Below are positions 11,598-23,320 of a DNA stretch of 64,000 nucleotides, one piece after another. Both the position numbers and the translations under genes were made by a program. Below the pieces are notes generated by a model. The model had not been told where the DNA came from. It did no database searches and saw only the letters and a program-made list of their open reading frames with translations. Within the stretch, counting starts at the first letter, position 1; each line of letters begins with the position of its first letter. Source of the stretch: Corbicula japonica (Eukaryota; Mollusca; Bivalvia; Venerida; Cyrenidae); the NCBI GenBank assembly GCA_038501625.1, contig JAZAYU010001088.1:26866-90865 (forward strand). The letters are read 5' to 3'.

Positions 11598-12900
11598 TAT
11601 TTCAATATCACAGTAGCGTTGGTTGTGCCGTGTGACGGCTGTAAAAAGTCTCCTCCTACATTCAGTCCGTGCTGTTATCAATTACGTCCCTTGAATGTCG
11701 TTGAGCACGGCACTTATGAACTATGTTAACAGGACTTCAAAAAATACTTTTGTTTTAATATTTCGGGCAGTTTCGAGATGGGTGGTTTCATTTTCCCAAC
11801 CAATATAGATTTGGAAATTGTTCAATCACCACTTTGGCGTTGTCTATGATATGCAGGATTTATATTCTAAGATCCCCTGTCAAAATTCTATTCTGTTTAG
11901 TTGCGCCCATTGTTTTCTTGTTTAGGGTAAACCTATTCTTTTATCTAGGGACCATGCACCGCTGAACATGGAATTATGATATTAATCTGAAAAATCGAAT
12001 TGAAGGTTCCATGTCAACAGGCATATGCACACCATCGTTTGAGATGGACAAAAATGTACTGTTTATTGGTGTAAATATTGAATTGCGCTCAACCCGGGGC
12101 TAGGCGGGGTGGGCAGTAATTTGCATTTCCATTACTGTCTATGAACAGGCTCAGTCGAACCGAGCCTGCAATATTTTCATATTTGTCGTGTTCGATGGCT
12201 TTTAAAGTTCCCTTTTCATCTATTTCAATATCACAGCAGCGTTGTTTGTACCGTGTGGCGGCTGTAAAAAGTCTCCCCGTACGTTCAATCAGTGATGTTA
12301 TCAATTACGTCCTTTATAGGTCGTTGAGCACGATACTTGTGTACTTTGTTAAAAGTACTTCTAAAATTACCTTGTTTTAATATTTCGGCCAGTTTTAAGA
12401 TGAGTGGTTTCAATTTTCCAGCCAATATTGATTCGGATATTGTTCAATCTCCCCCAAGGATATACTTCCTGCGTTTTTAATTTTGCCTTTGGCGTTGTCT
12501 GTGATGTGCAGGATTTATATTCTAATATCCTCTGTCAAAATTCTATTCTGTTTAGTTCCGCCCATTGTTTTCTCGTTTAGATCAAACCCATTCTTTTATC
12601 TGGGGACCATACGCCGCTGAACATGGAATGGTATTAATCTGAAAATACCGCATTGAAGGTTCCATGTTCATCGCTATATGCACACCATCGTTTGGGATGG
12701 ACAAAAATGTACTGTTTATTGGTGTAAATATTGAGTTGCGCTCAACCTGGGGCTAGGCGGCGTGGGCAGTAATTTGCATTTCCATTACTGTCCATGAACA
12801 GGCTCAATCAAACCGAGCCGCCTGCAATATTTTCATATTTGTCGTGTTCGATGGCTTTCCAAGTTCCCTTTTCATCTATTTCAAAGTTCCCTTTTCATCT
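11598..12900. repeat. Two tandem 0.62-0.65 kb repeat units
   Basis: Unit 1 starts at 'tctatttcaatatcacag' (about 11598) and unit 2 repeats it at about 12219. Both contain 'ggctgtaaaaagtctcc', 'caggatttatattcta', 'tgcacaccatcgtttg', 'aaaatgtactgtttattggt' and 'ggggctaggcgg' in order. Unit 2 has about 33 extra bases near 12450. A third partial start, 'tctatttcaaagttccc', lies near 12875. A diverged relative occupies 63.74-64.0 kb, a fragment lies at 5.82-5.93 kb, and the opening words recur at 3.72 and 62.52 kb. This is a dispersed, sometimes tandem family of unknown class. Confidence 0.7.
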
Positions 12901-14900
12901 AGTCGGATAAATTTTCGAACAACAACAGGCCAGAATGCCGTTATGCGACTAAACATTAAAGAATTTATAAGTTTGACGTCGTTAAATTTTCTCAGGACTT
13001 TCAAATAGCATTTGAAAAGTACACGCAACTGTCGGTGCATGTGAAGACGAAAGTGTTGTTATAATGTGCATACAAATGGGATGAAACCCCCATTTTGGTA
13101 GGGAGTATTCAGAGTGGTTTAGGATCAAGGAAATCAGTACCGATTATGCAAAATATGCAACACTTAACATCAATTTAAATGTCTTGATAAGTAATGAGTT
13201 ACTGATAACGATACCTAAGGTCATTTGGTCTAACAAATGTATACAATTTGAGTTATTTGTAAAAGTATGTTTGACCATCAATTTCCTGGTCGCGAAAATG
13301 GATGACATAAAAATAAAAATGTTGATTTCTCTCTTCACAATTGAAAGTTCTTTTCAACGACCTTAGATATTGTCAGTATGATTTCACGCATGTTGTTATA
13401 ACAAACAAAACATAACTTAATATACTGAGCGAAAATGAAAACCAAAATAACATAGTAAATTCCTATTACATTAACAATCCCATTGAATGCAAATATATGG
13501 AGGAACGTGATCACCTGTAAAATCAATTATTTGGTTGTGGCAAATTAAGATATGAAATGTGCTCTGTCTTAAATAAAAAAGGGAGGCAATTTGCAAAAAA
13601 AGATATTTAAGTTACCGCATCTTATTTCTTTGCACCAGTCATACTATTGTGTTTTTCCTTTCGTTCATAATATAAACATCTAAATATGAAAATCGAATAT
13701 TCTGTTTGAGACTATTATGTAAAATTATCGATTTCATCATTATTTAGGAAAGAGAACATAACATTGACCTTGGTGAAAAAAGAACAACATATTCTTGCTT
13801 TATCAAATGTTCAGATATGTGCAAACACAGAGGGTAACGCCTAAATGGTGTCTGTCGTACTTTAAGCGAGGGATTTTGTGGCAGTTTTTAATTAAGCGGT
13901 AAAACATGTCAAGTTTCGATAGTTATGCTAATGTTTTTCTCAATGAAAGCACATTTACTTCTAATTGTTTTGTTTTTCCTTCGCGAAAATCTTTTTTTTT
14001 CAACATCTGCTAAGCAAATGCTTCAATGGAGTATGTTCACACTAAAATATGTCCAAAAGCACTGTTTTAGTTTTCTAAAAAAGATGTGCTTGAGAAAACG
14101 CTCCATCTATTATTTAATTTTTGTTTTCAAATAATCCGAATGTTCATATCTAACGATACCACGTTTATCCTTCATGAATCTTTACTTATCAACTTCCTGT
14201 TTAGGTTTTCTATTTATATTTACTTGATAAACTCCAATCCCAAAATTCATTGAAAACCCGAACGACGTATGACCCTATTTGTTTTGGTAGGCCATGTATT
14301 GTGATTTTGTTCAGTATATGTTATGTTTAGTGTGTGTTAATTGTAATTTTAAATAGTCTAGGCCCTGTTTACTTAAATACAGCAACATTCACCTTCGTCA
14401 ACTCATGTGGATATTGGTTACATGTAAGCGTGTTAAGATATGGACAGTAGTGCAATCGGGAAACTACCGTTCTATACCTCAATAACTTGAGAAATGTCAC
14501 GCGGGTGGGGGGAGGGGTGAATAACGCACAACCTTTACAATGTACCGCTTGCGAAGCGACAAAATTGTTCTGCTAAGTTCCAGTGACGGTATTGTCAACG
14601 TTTATTTTGTTCAGGAAAGATAGGTGGTCAGCTTTGATTCATCTTTAATATGAACTAAGGCACTGCCTCAATCCGAGCTCTAGTTATTAATAAAACTTTG
14701 TTATTCTATAAGTGTTTAACTTGCTGCTTCTGAATAACTTGAAATATCTTGAACCATGATTCAATAAACCAAAATGTGAAGAATAAAAGCTTTCATCTAG
14801 GTTGTTACATTTCAGCAACAAGCCATGTATTTTAATGTAATTATTCTGATTACTCTATAAAACACTTAAAACTTTAACTGGTACAGTAGGAGATTTCCTG
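12901..14900. other. No recognised gene
   Basis: Two kilobases of AT-rich sequence. Open frames (for example 13925-14134) are short, lack domains and have no splice context I could justify. Confidence 0.4.
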
Positions 14901-14904
14901 TAAT

Positions 14905-14985
14905 GCGGTCTTGGTAGCTTTGTTAGTAGAGCATCGCCGTGGTAAAATGCATCGAAATAGGCGACACGATATCTAAGGTAGTCAC
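14905..14985 (+). repeat. Possible tRNA-like relic
   Basis: The segment 'ggtagctttgttagtagagc' at 14913-14932 resembles a tRNA D-arm, with TAGCT and a GTAGAGC end. No matching T-arm or acceptor stem could be paired, so this is at most a SINE or tRNA relic. Confidence 0.25.
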
Positions 14986-14994
14986 AAAGGAATC

Positions 14995-15400
14995 CTAGTG
15001 TCCGTCGGTGTCGTTGTCCGGTAGTCCTCCAACTTAAACATGAAAGTTAATGTTGCCTATAACTCTAAAAGTGCGTGTCAATTTCACTAAATATTTGGAA
15101 TATGTCATCTCCATGAACAAAGTCATCGGTGCCAACAAGAATGATAACTCTTTATTCATTATTTTTTGAGTTATGTCCCTTTCAAATGTAATTTTAACAA
15201 GAAACTTAATGTTGACTACAACTTGTCCTATTCATGTAATACTTGGAATATATCATCTGTATTAACAAAACCATCGGTGACAACCAGAATGATAACTGCT
15301 GTTTCACTATTTTTAGTAATGTCTTTTTCAAATGCAATTTCAGGCGACACATGTGTTCAGAGGGGCATGTGTTCTGAGGAACGTCAAGTTCTAGTTGTCA
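14995..15400. repeat. Two to three units of a ~145-bp repeat
   Basis: 'tggaatatgtcatct' (15100) and 'tggaatatatcatct' (15246), 'aagaatgataactct' and 'cagaatgataactgc', and 'gttatgtccctttcaaatg' and 'taatgtctttttcaaatg' all recur at a spacing of about 146 bp. The unit length is the same as in the array at 655-1175, but the wording differs. Confidence 0.65.
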
Positions 15401-15440
15401 TTGCTGTCAGGGAAACAACAACAACAAACAAAGGTTTTTA

Positions 15441-17402
15441 AATTTTAATGAGAACCTGGATTTAAACAAACTGTAATCGTATGCACAGGGGATTCTTTTT
15501 CATGAGAGTAACGTATCTTTCTCAGTTTTTTAAGCGGACACAGTTAAATAAAATTTGAATTAACAGAGAGTGGAAAGTCACATATTTTGGAAAAGCTAGC
15601 GATTCAGATACAAAAGTAGGCTTTCATAGTGTGTCAATATGTAAACAATTTTCTGTCATTATTTGCAAATGTTTTGAAATAGATTTTGCCTGAAAAGTAT
15701 TTGTCAAAATCATTTTATCATTTTGTATTATAAATATTTTGTCTTGACAAGAAGCTTTCGTAATGTTTTCCCAACGAGTCACTTTATAATTATCGCTTAT
15801 TTATAACAAAGAAATTATAAAAACACAAAAGTCTAGTCTGAGTATAAAAGATGTAATTAAGGCATCAAAATACAAAAGAATGATAAAACATATCTTGATT
15901 TACATGACACTCACAGTGCAAAAAACACTTTCATTTATTTGAAATAAAGGGAGAGAACTGCGTTACCACTTATTTAATGTTCTTATACCGAGACTAGAAT
16001 GTCTCGTGCTATTTGCATACTGCAATAATCAGTGCTCAAAAAGGCATGTCTCTGGGTCTTTGTCAATGATTTGTTATTGTGTTTAAGATCAAAATACGAT
16101 TACCTTTGACAAAAATTTGTGGCAAAAGTTAAAAAAATTGTTAAAACAAAACATATAATTTTAATTTAAGTTGCAATTTTTTTACATTGAAATACTTCTT
16201 AGTCATTTTCGTCTTTAGTGGATTTTTATAATGCACAACTGACATAACTTTATTCTTATATCTTGTCACAGTATTCAATTCGGTTTTTCATATTTTTATT
16301 TTTTTATTGGACGCCATCTTGGATTTCTCTAATTTTCTACACTTTGGAAACTGCTAACATGAAATTTAGTACGGTAGGCCTGTACAAAAGGATCGGCTAA
16401 ATTGCAACAGAAAAGTTTTGATGTGTCATTGTAACAATGATCTTAACAGACTTTAAAAAATAAAACTGGACAAAATCGGACCATTATTAATCGATTTTCA
16501 TCGTTTCTCTCGGCATATCCGGCATAGATGTATCCGAAAACATGTACACTTGACTAATAGAAATTTCTATCTTACCTTTAAAACTGCCACAGTTACCGCG
16601 AAACTAGGTGATACAAACTTCTATAAAAATAATATGATCATATGAACAATTCCTTTTGATATTTAAATTTTAATGTTTTCACAAATTTTAGCGGAAACGT
16701 CAAAATGTCTTTTTACTCTCTCTAATACCAAGATGTATTTGATAAAACTAAATGTGATATTATGTTATACTAAATTGCACGGTTACTATGTAAGTCATCC
16801 ACAATTATACATGTGATAATATAAGTACATGTTTAGGTTATTATATTCAATGAACAAGATGAACGCATAGACAACGGCTGGGGAACTGTTAGTCTGACAG
16901 CCAAAGGATTTAGTTATATTTTGAAATCAATGAACTGAACGTGAGGACCATCCTTTTAAGTGTACATAATGAAGGTCACTCCGTACAAATAAAAGTTAAG
17001 AATTATATGTTATATTGTAGCATTTTGTTATAAACGCAAATGGGTTATAAGGTTGGCTGTTAGTGTTTACTCCCTAATAATCTCCATAATTCAAAAATTT
17101 ATAATAATTCAAAGATTGAGTAACAAACTTGAATACACGTACATCCAGCCGCGCATCCACCACTCTCCACTAGTCGTTTATATCATGTTGGTCTTTAAAA
17201 TGTTTAAAACGTCTTTTTGTTGACCTTTGCAGCTTTAATTTGTTTTCGGTAAGCAGCGAACCTGTCTCCATTTTTATGTTCTTTTTTGCAGAAAATACTC
17301 CTAAATGGATCGTTACAATGTAGGACACCGAGGGGATTACAGACCGTTCACCAATGAACAATATTTAAATATTACTTCAGTATCATGTCACCGTCAAGTT
17401 AT
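15441..17402. other. No recognised gene
   Basis: AT-rich, no coding features recognised. Simple T and A runs are frequent. Confidence 0.4.
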
Positions 17403-17564
17403 CGATAACGCACTATATCGGTATCAACTCGATAACGCACTATATCGGTATCAACTCGATAACGCACTATATCGGTATCAACTCGATAACGCACTATATC
17501 GGTATCAACTCGATAACGCACTATATCGGTATCAACTCGATAACGCACTTTATCGGTATAAATT
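17403..17564. repeat. 27-bp minisatellite, six units
   Basis: The unit begins 'cgataacgcactatatcggt' and repeats with nearly no change from 17403; the last unit is slightly altered. Because 27 is a multiple of three, the array reads open in frame (17305-17649) as nine-residue repeats (YQLDNALYR). I regard that frame as a consequence of the repeat and not as a gene. Confidence 0.85.
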
Positions 17565-17885
17565 CGATAACGCACCGTATCTTATTTGTAAAACTTTTTT
17601 TGCTGATAAACCATATTTTCATGTACTTGCTTGTCACGTGACTGTCTAGTTATCGATTACGCACTATATCGGTATCAACTCGATAACGCACCGTATCTTA
17701 TTTGTAAAACTTTTTGCTGATAAACCATATTTTAATTTACTAGCTTGCCACGTGACTGTCTAGTTATCGATTACGCACTATATCCGTATCAACTCGATAA
17801 CCCACCGTATCTTATTTGTAAAACTTTTTGCTGATAAACCCTATTTTGATGTACTTGCTTGTCACTTGACTGCTATCGATTACCT
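17565..17885. repeat. ~115-bp higher-order repeat, three units
   Basis: Units start with 'cgataacgcaccgtatctta' near 17566, 17682 and 17797. Each contains 'aaaactttttgctgataaacc' variants and a 'cacgtgactgtctagttatc' junction, followed by one copy of the 27-bp unit. The array therefore grew from the adjacent minisatellite. Confidence 0.8.
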
Positions 17886-18841
17886 ACTATATATAAGTAT
17901 CAACCAAATTCGGGGACAAGAACATTTCTATCCCACCAATGTTCCATGTTGCGGCTACATTTATTAATCGCTGTAAATGCACATAGAAAAACAATTTATT
18001 TCTGCAGAATACAATTTACAAAATTTAGCATATGAAGTATTATAGAGGATATTTGTTTTTATCAGTGTAAGATAGAAAATAAATATATTTCACCGAGTGG
18101 GCTCCGGAATGCGTATTTTCACGAGTGGCGAAGCCACGACTGAAAAAAACATAGTTCCGGAGTTCACGAGTGAAATATATTTCTTTCACGAGCCAAAACA
18201 AATTTTAATTTCATTTTATGCTTTAAGTACACAATTTGTATGAATTCGACAGAAAAAAAATGCCTAAAATGGCGCTAAAAACATTTTTATGACGTGACGT
18301 AATCACGTCATATACCCAAATTGGAGCCCGTTTTCTTAACGTTCTCATTCGGAATGTTATGTACGTTTGGGTACCAACGTGAAAAAAAAGTGAAAATAAA
18401 TATCATATTCCACTGTTTAAAAACAGTAAAATGCCACTTTTATTTCACCGGGAAAGTTCTATAAACCAGTGAAAAGCATAAAATAAAGGTTAATAGTGTG
18501 ACGTGTTCTTGAAATGATTGTTTGAAAAGTTGTACGTAGTGTATTGTGGAACAGGTCTATATTCAAAATACTGTTACACACGTACTGATAAGAATGTTCT
18601 AAATAAAAGAAGCACATACTTTTTCTTTCATTCTCATGTCAATAAATTCACTAAACGTGTCTTTAAAAAACTTCTACAAGTAATTTTTCATTCAACAAAC
18701 ATAAATATTGAAGTGTTGTAATTATTAATATGATTATGGATAAGTAGACAGTCACGTGATACTCTGTTTATAGAGCCAAGCATGGGCCGTACAGCTGATA
18801 TGGCCATATAAAATAGTTTTTTTTTTGTCCGGGAACACAAT
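17886..18841. repeat. Foldback segment in otherwise unassigned sequence
   Basis: 'aaatatatttcac' at 18080-18092 is matched in reverse by 'gtgaaatatattt' near 18169-18182. Between them lie a reversed 'ctccgga' pair and the short hairpin 'gtggcgaagccac' (18125-18138). The rest of the interval has no recognisable gene. 'ggataagtagacagtcacgt' (18738-18757) recurs at 60.88 kb. Confidence 0.5.
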
Positions 18842-19960
18842 TTAAGAACTTGTTAACGGCAACTGTTCAATTGGTTTTTCCACAAGGAGATACGCAACTA
18901 TTTTCACAGTTTTTCCATAATCATCGTCTTTGAAATTGAGATCTGCAAATAGTTCTGACATTTTTCTGAAGGTTGTAATGCCCAGTTCTGTCTGTTTTGA
19001 TGTAAAACGTTCGTTGAGCTCACAGCTTCTCACAAATCTTTCACTTTTTCCTACAGTTAGCCATATGCGAGCATCCACCATACAAGTCCACCCATTGCTT
19101 TCATCTGGAAAGATACAGCGAGGAAAAACAATAATAATAATAATCTTCCGAACGTCCCATCGAGAATCATTATTTTCTTGAATGTTAGTTATCAACTGGA
19201 ATTTAACGTTCCATACTGAAACTTCCTTACTCAGTGGCTTTTGAAAGGACAAATCTAATATATTTGCAATAGTATGCCCAAGCGTGATTCCAGTCGAATT
19301 TTCAAGACCTGTTAAAGTCTCTGTCCCAACAAGATGTTAGACATTTTCATCAGCAATTTTATATATTTTGTGTGTACACCCCTAAGGTGCGCAGACATAT
19401 CATTTTGATACTTGACCAGTGTATCTTTGTCCATATGTTTTACATCTTCCTCTTCTAATTCTACTTCAGAATGTAGACACATACGTTTTATGCATAATTC
19501 GCTGATTCATGCAATGTTGTAATTATGACCGATTGAGTAACATCTTAAGATTTTGCCTTTATCCATTTGTAAAGGGTTGCTTTTCAAATACTTCACCAAA
19601 TATTCTCCACACCTCTTCTTAAACGAGGAAACCTGATATTCGTCAGCCAGTGGCAGTACAACTAACACATTTTCTCTGACGATGTCTTTCAATGAAGTTG
19701 GGTACATGCACTTCAAAAACTCATGAAAATATGCATATTTCACCTTTTCATCAAACTTCTTCTCTGGCAACGAAATTTCTTCTTGTTTTTTTCTTTGAAA
19801 GACGAACATCGTCTCGAAAACTGGTGACACCATGGCAAGCACATTTAGCAGCATTTAGACGTTTCCTTTCAACTACAAACGTCATATCCTCTCTCCATGT
19901 CTTCTTGATGAAATCGATGGTATTTTCATCAACATCCGCCATAATATCCAGAATATCCAC
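18842..19960 (-). pseudogene. BTB-MATH domain protein, pseudogene
   Basis: Minus strand, start near 19960 (MDILDIMADVDENTIDFIKK). The N-terminal frame reads TWREDMTFVVERKRLNAAK, a BTB/POZ opening. A frameshift near 19840 moves to LAMVSPVFETMF, FHEFLKCMYPT and VLVVLPLADEYQVSSFKKR, which complete the BTB fold (19507-19854). A stop follows at about 19507, then an alpha-helical linker in the same frame with further stops. Another shift leads to 18842-19252, which ends with a MATH-like segment containing GWTCMVDARIWL and MSELFADLNFKDDDYG. BTB-MATH proteins act as adaptors for Cullin-3 ubiquitin ligases. At least two frameshifts and two stops with no plausible introns between them argue for a pseudogene; assembly error is the alternative. 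Confidence 0.7.
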
Positions 19961-20212
19961 TTTCGATTTTGACTCCTACTTATCGTTATCAATAAATAAA
20001 CGACTGTTGTTAACCTCTGATTGGTTGTTGTATGAGGTCACACTTTCTGTCCGTATCTATTCATCTGCTTATCAGCTAGGCCCATTGCTTATCAAGATAG
20101 TTCTAATAAAAAAGGTAACCTGATATGGTTTTAGGTAAATATATTGTGTTTGTGATGCAAAATTTAACCACTAATCATACGCTCCTGCATCAAAAAGACC
20201 CCCGACCTAAGA
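19961..20212. other. No recognised feature
   Basis: Short AT-rich spacer upstream of the BTB-MATH start; no promoter could be assigned. Confidence 0.3.
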
Positions 20213-20461
20213 TTAATGTGAAATTAAGGATTCCCCCTCTGAGTCCTCCGACGAAAAGGAATGTCAACAGGTCGCAACAGGAACAGCGGACTATAACAAT
20301 TTAAATACATCCTCATGCCAGCAGGAAGATTCTACTATTAAATCCCAAAGTGCCCCCCAAACAATTGGGGACAATCGACAAAGAAAACAAAGACAACCCA
20401 AACAAAACAAGACGAGACGAGACGGTCAAATCCTAGGACAATCTTCAATCATTACTTTGTG
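20213..20461 (+). CDS. Open frame without ATG, Ser/Gln/Lys-rich; unknown
   Basis: An open stretch of about 82 codons, bounded by TGA at both ends and without an internal methionine near its start. It reads acidic and serine-rich (DSPSESSDEKE) and then basic and glutamine-rich (NRQRKQRQPKQNK). Such composition suits a disordered linker, for example a LINE ORF1/gag relic or an exon, but I recognise no family. Local base use is more GC-rich than the surroundings. It could equally be chance. No splice sites were convincingly matched. Confidence 0.25.
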
Positions 20462-20659
20462 ACGCACGAGGAAAACAAGACAAGCACACCAAACAAGCAA
20501 CGGAATGGATCGGTGAATAGGTAACCACCTACGCCGACTGAACTGCTACAGGAAATAAGTAAAAAAAACCAAAAAGGGAAAGTAAAACGTTTTGAACAAA
20601 AATAAACAAATATGATGACGATCTCCAAAAAGTAAGACATGATTTCGATTGACTTGAAG

Positions 20660-21520
20660 ATGATTGATGACTACATAAGTGTTTTTTATGATTTGATGAA
20701 GTTTGATGATAATGTAAGTGTATATGATTCGATAATAATTAACGACTTGATTTATGATAACATAAGTGTCATATTATGACATGATGATAATTGATAACCA
20801 AAAATGTGTATATGATCTGGTGATGATTGATGATAATACAATATTAAATATGCTTGATGATAATATAAGTGTAAATGATTTGATGATGATTGATGATAAT
20901 ATAAGTGTATATGATTTGATCATGATTGTTGATGAGATAAGTGTATATGATATGATGATGATTGATGATAATATAAGTGTATATGATTTGATGATGATTG
21001 GTGTATATGATTTGAAGTGTATATGAATTGATGATGATTGATGATAATATAAGGTTTGGTGATGATTGGTGCATATGATTGGATGAGTATATTGTTTAAT
21101 GATTGATGTTAATATAAGTGTATACGATTTTATGATGATTGACGATAATATAAGTGTATATGATTTGATGATGATTGGTGATAATATAAGTGTATATAAT
21201 TTGATGTGTATATGATTTGATGATGATTGATGATAATATAAGTGTTTACCATTTGATGATGATTGATTATAGTATAAGTGTATATGAGCTCATGATGACT
21301 GATGATTATGTAAGTGTATATGATTTGATGATGATTGATGATAATATAAGTATTTATGTTTTGATTATGATTGATGATAATATAAGTATATATGATTTGA
21401 TGATATTTGATGATGTTTGATGACCATTTTAAGATTTTAAGACTTGATGATGACTTATGACTATATTAAATGATTATCGATAACTATATAAGTTTTATAT
21501 GATTTGATGTTGATTGATGA
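20660..21520. repeat. 36-bp minisatellite array
   Basis: The unit 'gatgataatataagtgtata' plus 'tgatttgatgatgatt' recurs with substitutions and unit-length changes over about 0.85 kb. The edges decay on both sides. As 36 is divisible by three, both strands show long open frames of 12-residue repeats (for example 20766-21026 plus and 20844-21074 minus). I treat these as by-products. Confidence 0.85.
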
Positions 21521-22199
21521 AAATGTGTTGTTTTTTTCCACAAACTGTTGATGTTATTTTTTGTTGTTGTTTGCCATGTGGACTTAGTCAAAATTCTTTT
21601 AAGATTTAAACATAACGACATGCATTTTTTTCCACAAAATTTCCACTTTATTGCTTTGCAGTTTTGTCTTTTTCGTTTTAATGTATTTTTCTCACAAAGT
21701 TTCCACACTATTTTTCTTGGCAGATTTTTCCTTTTTTTCTTTTCAAATACGAGTATAACAAAATGTATGAGATTATTTTCCCGATTTGGTCAAAATTGTT
21801 TTTCCGTTTCAAACAAACCGAAAACCAATACATGCCGTTATTTATGAATGATTAAAATACAAACCATTAAATTTGTACCACAATTGAAGTGTATCAATAC
21901 TTTTTTGGTTGTTTTTCCCGATTTTATTTGTAATAACATTAATTTAGTTGTCCAGCCTTTATGTGATTTTGCACTAAATATTCTGTCATATCGTATCAAA
22001 AGATGTTTACATAACATGATAATGCTGTCAAGACAAGTTATGTGCACGACGTTTCTGTGTTTTGGAGAACAATACACAATATATTGGTTAATTCCGTGCA
22101 ATAAAGGTTTTGAAAAGTTAATACTCGAGCTTTCGAATTGTTTTGCTGACCAGTCATACTTTCAATTATTTTTGATGTTTCCGTATTTTTTAAAAATTG
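21521..22199. other. 5' flank of LINE; no recognised gene
   Basis: T-rich sequence. Open frames at 21548-21847 and 21848-22204 have no domain. Part of this could be the LINE 5' untranslated region, but the boundary cannot be fixed. Confidence 0.35.
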
Positions 22200-22211
22200 C
22201 TTAACCTAAAC

Positions 22212-23320
22212 ATGTCTACATATAATACCACTACACTCCATCTTGTTTCGTTGAATACACAAGGTTTGAGGGATAAATCAAAAAGAGGTAGACTTATTCA
22301 ATGGCTTTTGCAACAAAATGCAAATGTTGTCTTTCTCCAAGAAACTCACTTTACAATAGATTTAGAAAACTGCATTAATCAAGATTTTTGTGAGTGGAAT
22401 TTATTTAATTCTTTTGGTGAAAGTAATAGTAAAGGATGCTCTATTCTTGTTATGAAAAATTTACCATTTAAATTTCTAGATTTCATAAATGACGTATCGG
22501 GTAGATACGTTTTTCTTAATATTGAAACCAATGAAATTTATACTGTTTTTTGAATATATATGCTCCAAATGATAAAAAAGTTACGAATGTATTTTTATGA
22601 CAACATTTCTGACCTTTTGATTGAAAAATCACAGGGTATTAAAATTATTGGCGGAGACTTTAATGACATTTTAAATACAGATGATAGAATAAGCTTTCAA
22701 CCAGTAAAGAGTATTTCTGAAAACATAACAAAAATGATGAAACGCATAATCTTATAGATATTTGGAAAGTTCTTAAAAAAAACATTAAACAATTTACTTG
22801 GCGTAGAAAAGCTAGCATAGAAAAAAGTAGAATCGATTTTTGGCTTATAGATGAAAACTTATTACCTTCTATTCTCTCCTCAGATATAAGACCAGCTATT
22901 ATCAAAAGCACGGACCATCTTGCAATTTCTTTAAAAATTAAACCATGTTCGAAAAGAGGCTCAGGGTTTTGGAAACTTAATAATTCGTACTTGAACGATG
23001 TAGAATATATATCAATAATTTCAAATATTGTTGACTCAACTGAAGCTGAAGGTATAAACGAATATCAGCAAAAATGGGATCTTTGTAAATGTAAAATTAG
23101 AGAACTTTCTATAAAATATGCTAAATTAAAAGCGAGAGATAGACAAAATAGATTACAGTGGTTAGAAAATAGACTAAATATTCTTTACAATAATAAAACT
23201 ACAACATCAAACGATAATGCAGAAATAGCCCATTTAGAAAGCGAAATAGAAGAAATTTATAATTTTAAAATGAAAGGTGCCAAAATCCGATATCGAATAC
23301 AATTTCTAGAGGAAAGTTAA
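22212..23320 (+). pseudogene. LINE endonuclease region
   Basis: The first frame (22212-22553) reads LHLVSLNTQGLRDKSKR and NVVFLQETHFT, the N-terminus of the EEP nuclease with the catalytic glutamate in QETH. After a stop in IYTVF the frame changes and continues as IYAPNDKK and IIGGDFNDIL (22560-22757; GDFN catalytic motif). It then shifts to QFTWRRK, KSRIDFWLI and STDHLAI (about 22750-22960; final D-H). A long helical, lysine-rich linker follows to 23320. At least two frameshifts and a stop make it non-functional. The nuclease would nick target DNA to prime reverse transcription. Confidence 0.8.

Noticed and set aside
20766..21420. Long tandem-repeat open frames on both strands as a repeat protein
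   Set aside because: The 36-bp unit keeps frames open on both strands by arithmetic; no start, domain or splice context.
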